From assembly GCA_026936105.1 (NCBI GenBank), contig JAIXKI010000026.1:100193-164192 (forward strand): DNA of 64,000 bases, written 5' to 3'. Of the stretch, positions 62,223-64,000 are shown piece by piece. Numbering within the stretch: position 1 is the stretch's first letter; every line of letters starts with the position of its first letter. The position numbers were made by a program, and so were the translations under genes. This stretch comes from Chitinophagales bacterium. GTDB taxonomy: Bacteria; Bacteroidota; Bacteroidia; Chitinophagales; Chitinophagaceae. The notes under the pieces were generated by a model, which was not told the origin of the DNA, made no database searches, and saw only the letters and a program-made list of their open reading frames with translations.

Positions 62223-62230
62223 TATTTTTG
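62223..62230 (+). promoter_or_regulatory. -7 element (TATTTTTG) of miaE
   Basis: TATTTTTG matches TAnnTTTG and ends six bases before the miaE ATG at 62237, giving a leaderless or nearly leaderless transcript. No -33 element. Confidence 0.4.
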
Positions 62231-62236
62231 CATTAA

Positions 62237-62845
62237 ATGGAGCTTTCTGCACATACAAAAGCCATCCTGGGCCTGAAGCTTCCCACGGATCCACGGTGGG
62301 TGGATCTTACCAAAAAGTCCCTGGAAGACATATTGACCGACCATGCTTATTGCGAACAGAAAGCAGCAACTTCCTGCATCTCGTTGATACAGCGCTATAG
62401 CGAAAAGGAGCGCCTGGTGCAAGAACTCTCTCCCATCGTCACTGAAGAATGGGGCCATTTCAGGGCAGTTTTGGCGGAATTAAAGAAAAGAAATCTGAAG
62501 CTGGGCAAACAAAGAAAGGATGAATATGTGAATCAACTGATGCAATATGAAACCAAAGGAGGCAGCGAAGAAGACCGGTTACTTGACAAACTCCTCATCT
62601 GCGCACTGATAGAAGCCCGGAGTTGTGAGCGATTCAAACGCCTTAGCGAGGGCCTTGATGATAAATACCTGAGAAATTTTTACCGGAAGTTCATGGAAAG
62701 TGAAGCCGGACATTACAGCTTATTTATAGAATTAGCTGAGGCCTATATTGACAAGAAAAAAGTACGGCACAGATGGCGGGAATGGCTTTACATTGAAGCA
62801 GAGATTATGAAAGGTTTAAGGCTTCGTGGCGACCGGATGCATTGA
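62237..62845 (+). CDS. miaE: tRNA-(ms2io6A)-hydroxylase MiaE
   Basis: Non-haem di-iron ferritin-like enzyme that hydroxylates the isopentenyl group at A37 of tRNA. The 202 residues show the helical bundle with metal ligands in HAYCEQKAA (Glu/His), TEEWGHFRAVL (Glu-x-x-His), LIEARSCERF and ESEAGHYSLF. Matching length and pattern make the assignment firm. miaA and miaB are not in the window. Confidence 0.93.
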   Translation: MELSAHTKAILGLKLPTDPRWVDLTKKSLEDILTDHAYCEQKAATSCISLIQRYSEKERLVQELSPIVTEEWGHFRAVLAELKKRNLKLGKQRKDEYVNQLMQYETKGGSEEDRLLDKLLICALIEARSCERFKRLSEGLDDKYLRNFYRKFMESEAGHYSLFIELAEAYIDKKKVRHRWREWLYIEAEIMKGLRLRGDRMH

Positions 62846-62911
62846 TTAATATGGAAGCACTTAGTTTTTTTAAAATAATAACTCGTAAAGTTTTTACCTT
62901 TCAGTAAATTC

Positions 62912-64000
62912 ATGAAAACTGCTGACCATCACGAAGCTGCTTTTGCATTTGCCAGTTACAATGCCGGGCTGTGCAAGCTTGCTCCCGGGAAAATAAACAT
63001 ACTTCCGGTTGGCAACGGGCTGATTAATCATACTTACCAAGTAACTTGTGCTTCCGGCCATTCCTTTTTACTGCAGCAGATCAATAAAAATGTTTTTACC
63101 AATCCCCGGGATGTACAGGATAATTATATAAAAATATGGCGTTACTCTGAATTTGAGTCCATAGGATTAAAGCTGCCTTCGCCTTGCTATCATGCCAAAC
63201 TAAATTCTTTATATAAGGATAGTAACGGAGAATACTGGAGAGCTTTTGAATTCATTAAAGATTCTGTAACTCATAGCATTGCCAAAACACCGCAGCAGGC
63301 TAAAGCCACGGCAAAGGCATTTGCAAAATTCACATCTGCATTTAAAGGGTTCGATGTAGATACTTTAAAGATAATCATCCCTGACTTTCATAATGTATCC
63401 TACCGTTATTCAGAGATGGAGAATGCTGAAAAGAAAGGAAGAAAGGATCTTATTGAAAAAGCGCAGCCCATCGTTAAGGAATTAAAAGACAGGGAGCGAT
63501 ATCTCCACTTTTATGAGGTGATCACATCAACCGAAGAATTTCCCTTGCGGGTGATGCATCATGACGCTAAAATAGCGAATGTGCTTTTTAATAAAACTAC
63601 GGGGAGGGTGAGCTGTATCGTTGATTTTGACACGGTGATGCCGGGGTATTTCTTTTCGGACCTTGGCGATATGATTCGCTCCATGGCATGCAATTATGAC
63701 GAGAATTTCCTGCATCCGGAAAAAATCAAAATTCGTAAAGCCTACTATGAGTCCATCATTAATGGGTATTTATCCATGATGGAAAAAGACCTCACTGCCC
63801 CCGAGAAAAAATATATTCATTACTCCGGCCTGCTGATGATTTATATGCAGGCGATGAGATTTATCAGCGATTTCATGAACGGTAGCATATATTATAAAGT
63901 GGAGTATGCAGGCCAGAATTTTGACAGGGCATTGAACCAGCTTACGCTTTTAAAAAGACTTGAGGAATATCTGAGATCAGAACACAAGCTTAAGATCTGA
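62912..64000 (+). CDS. Phosphotransferase, N-acetylhexosamine kinase-like (APH fold)
   Basis: Protein-kinase-like aminoglycoside phosphotransferase-family enzyme (362 residues, complete, with its stop codon ending at base 64000). Conserved features: INILPVGNGLINHTYQV (nucleotide loop), catalytic loop VMHHDAKIANVLFN and the metal motif IVDFDTVMPG near residue 240, with SDLGDMIRS after. The GNGLINxTY and DFDTVMPG pattern resembles NahK, which phosphorylates GlcNAc/GalNAc at C1; the substrate here is inferred, not shown. TACCTTTC (62895-62902) upstream is one base off a -7 element. Confidence 0.85.
   Translation: MKTADHHEAAFAFASYNAGLCKLAPGKINILPVGNGLINHTYQVTCASGHSFLLQQINKNVFTNPRDVQDNYIKIWRYSEFESIGLKLPSPCYHAKLNSLYKDSNGEYWRAFEFIKDSVTHSIAKTPQQAKATAKAFAKFTSAFKGFDVDTLKIIIPDFHNVSYRYSEMENAEKKGRKDLIEKAQPIVKELKDRERYLHFYEVITSTEEFPLRVMHHDAKIANVLFNKTTGRVSCIVDFDTVMPGYFFSDLGDMIRSMACNYDENFLHPEKIKIRKAYYESIINGYLSMMEKDLTAPEKKYIHYSGLLMIYMQAMRFISDFMNGSIYYKVEYAGQNFDRALNQLTLLKRLEEYLRSEHKLKI

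Noticed and set aside
1-64000. tRNA, rRNA, CRISPR array, insertion sequence, prophage or integrase
   Set aside because: No cloverleaf-like sequence, spaced direct repeats, transposase motif, integrase or long terminal inverted repeat was recognised on reading; a tRNAscan or IS search would be decisive.

Overview
The window is an ordinary-looking piece of chromosome from a member of the Bacteroidota, most likely Chitinophagaceae or a close relative. The evidence is moderate GC, AT-rich spacers, almost no Shine-Dalgarno sequences, repeated TAnnTTTG promoter elements of the Bacteroidota type, a type IX secretion (T9SS) gliding-CTD adhesin next to a PorP/SprF protein, the DUF1599 - BT_3928 gene pair, a BlaI/M56 pair, and Bacteroidota-type versions of pdhA, pnp, rpsO and MiaE. 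No tRNA, rRNA, CRISPR array, insertion sequence, integrase, phage gene or recognisable defence island was found.

Layout. 1-8.4 kb: the end of a dipeptide epimerase gene, an M13 peptidase lipoprotein, a UbiD-like decarboxylase, a TraB/GumN protein and a K+-dependent membrane pyrophosphatase. 8.4-9.1 kb: a poorly coding stretch with one doubtful orphan ORF. 9.1-16.2 kb: NAD(P)HX repair enzyme, serine hydrolase, SerA, type II NADH dehydrogenase and a TPR protein. 16.2-27.9 kb: gyrA, a GYF-like membrane protein, saccharopine dehydrogenase, a sirtuin, an EVE protein, a LutA-like protein, a TPR membrane protein, pdhA, recF-DUF721 and a CBS protein. 28-34.3 kb: a minus-strand run DUF1599 - BT_3928/DoxX - ABC permease, folP, an FKBP lipoprotein behind a DHH phosphoesterase, and ndk. 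34.4-38.1 kb: two membrane proteins and a BlaI-M56 sensor/repressor pair. 38.1-43.5 kb: a 1442-residue PKD adhesin with a gliding-motility C-terminal domain, translationally coupled to a PorP/SprF partner. 43.9-50.4 kb: membrane proteins, type I pullulanase, a GMC dehydrogenase with its small subunit, and an isoprenylcysteine methyltransferase-like protein. 50.5-64 kb: an EF-G paralogue, a coiled-coil protein, a secreted Trp/His/Arg-rich protein, dnaG, a CYTH protein, a DUF3052-like protein, M48 lipoprotein, plsY, pnp-rpsO, miaE and a NahK-like kinase.

How the genes relate. Most are housekeeping genes in short transcription units. The units that look functionally coupled are the adhesin with PorP (a T9SS substrate and its outer-membrane partner, TAATG overlap), BlaI with M56 (sensor protease and repressor, with a candidate operator), GMC with subunit 3 (a membrane-anchored sugar or alcohol dehydrogenase), rpsO-pnp, and recF-DUF721.

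The least expected observations are a one-base deletion that cuts off the conserved C-terminus of the GMC dehydrogenase; a cluster of alternating GTAAG/CTTAC repeats upstream of the adhesin; an M56 sensor whose outer domain is helical rather than penicillin-binding; a stem-loop predicted at the very 5' end of the NDH-2 mRNA; and an intrinsic-terminator-like hairpin whose U-tract touches the CYTH start codon. I found no clear, wholly new multi-gene system.
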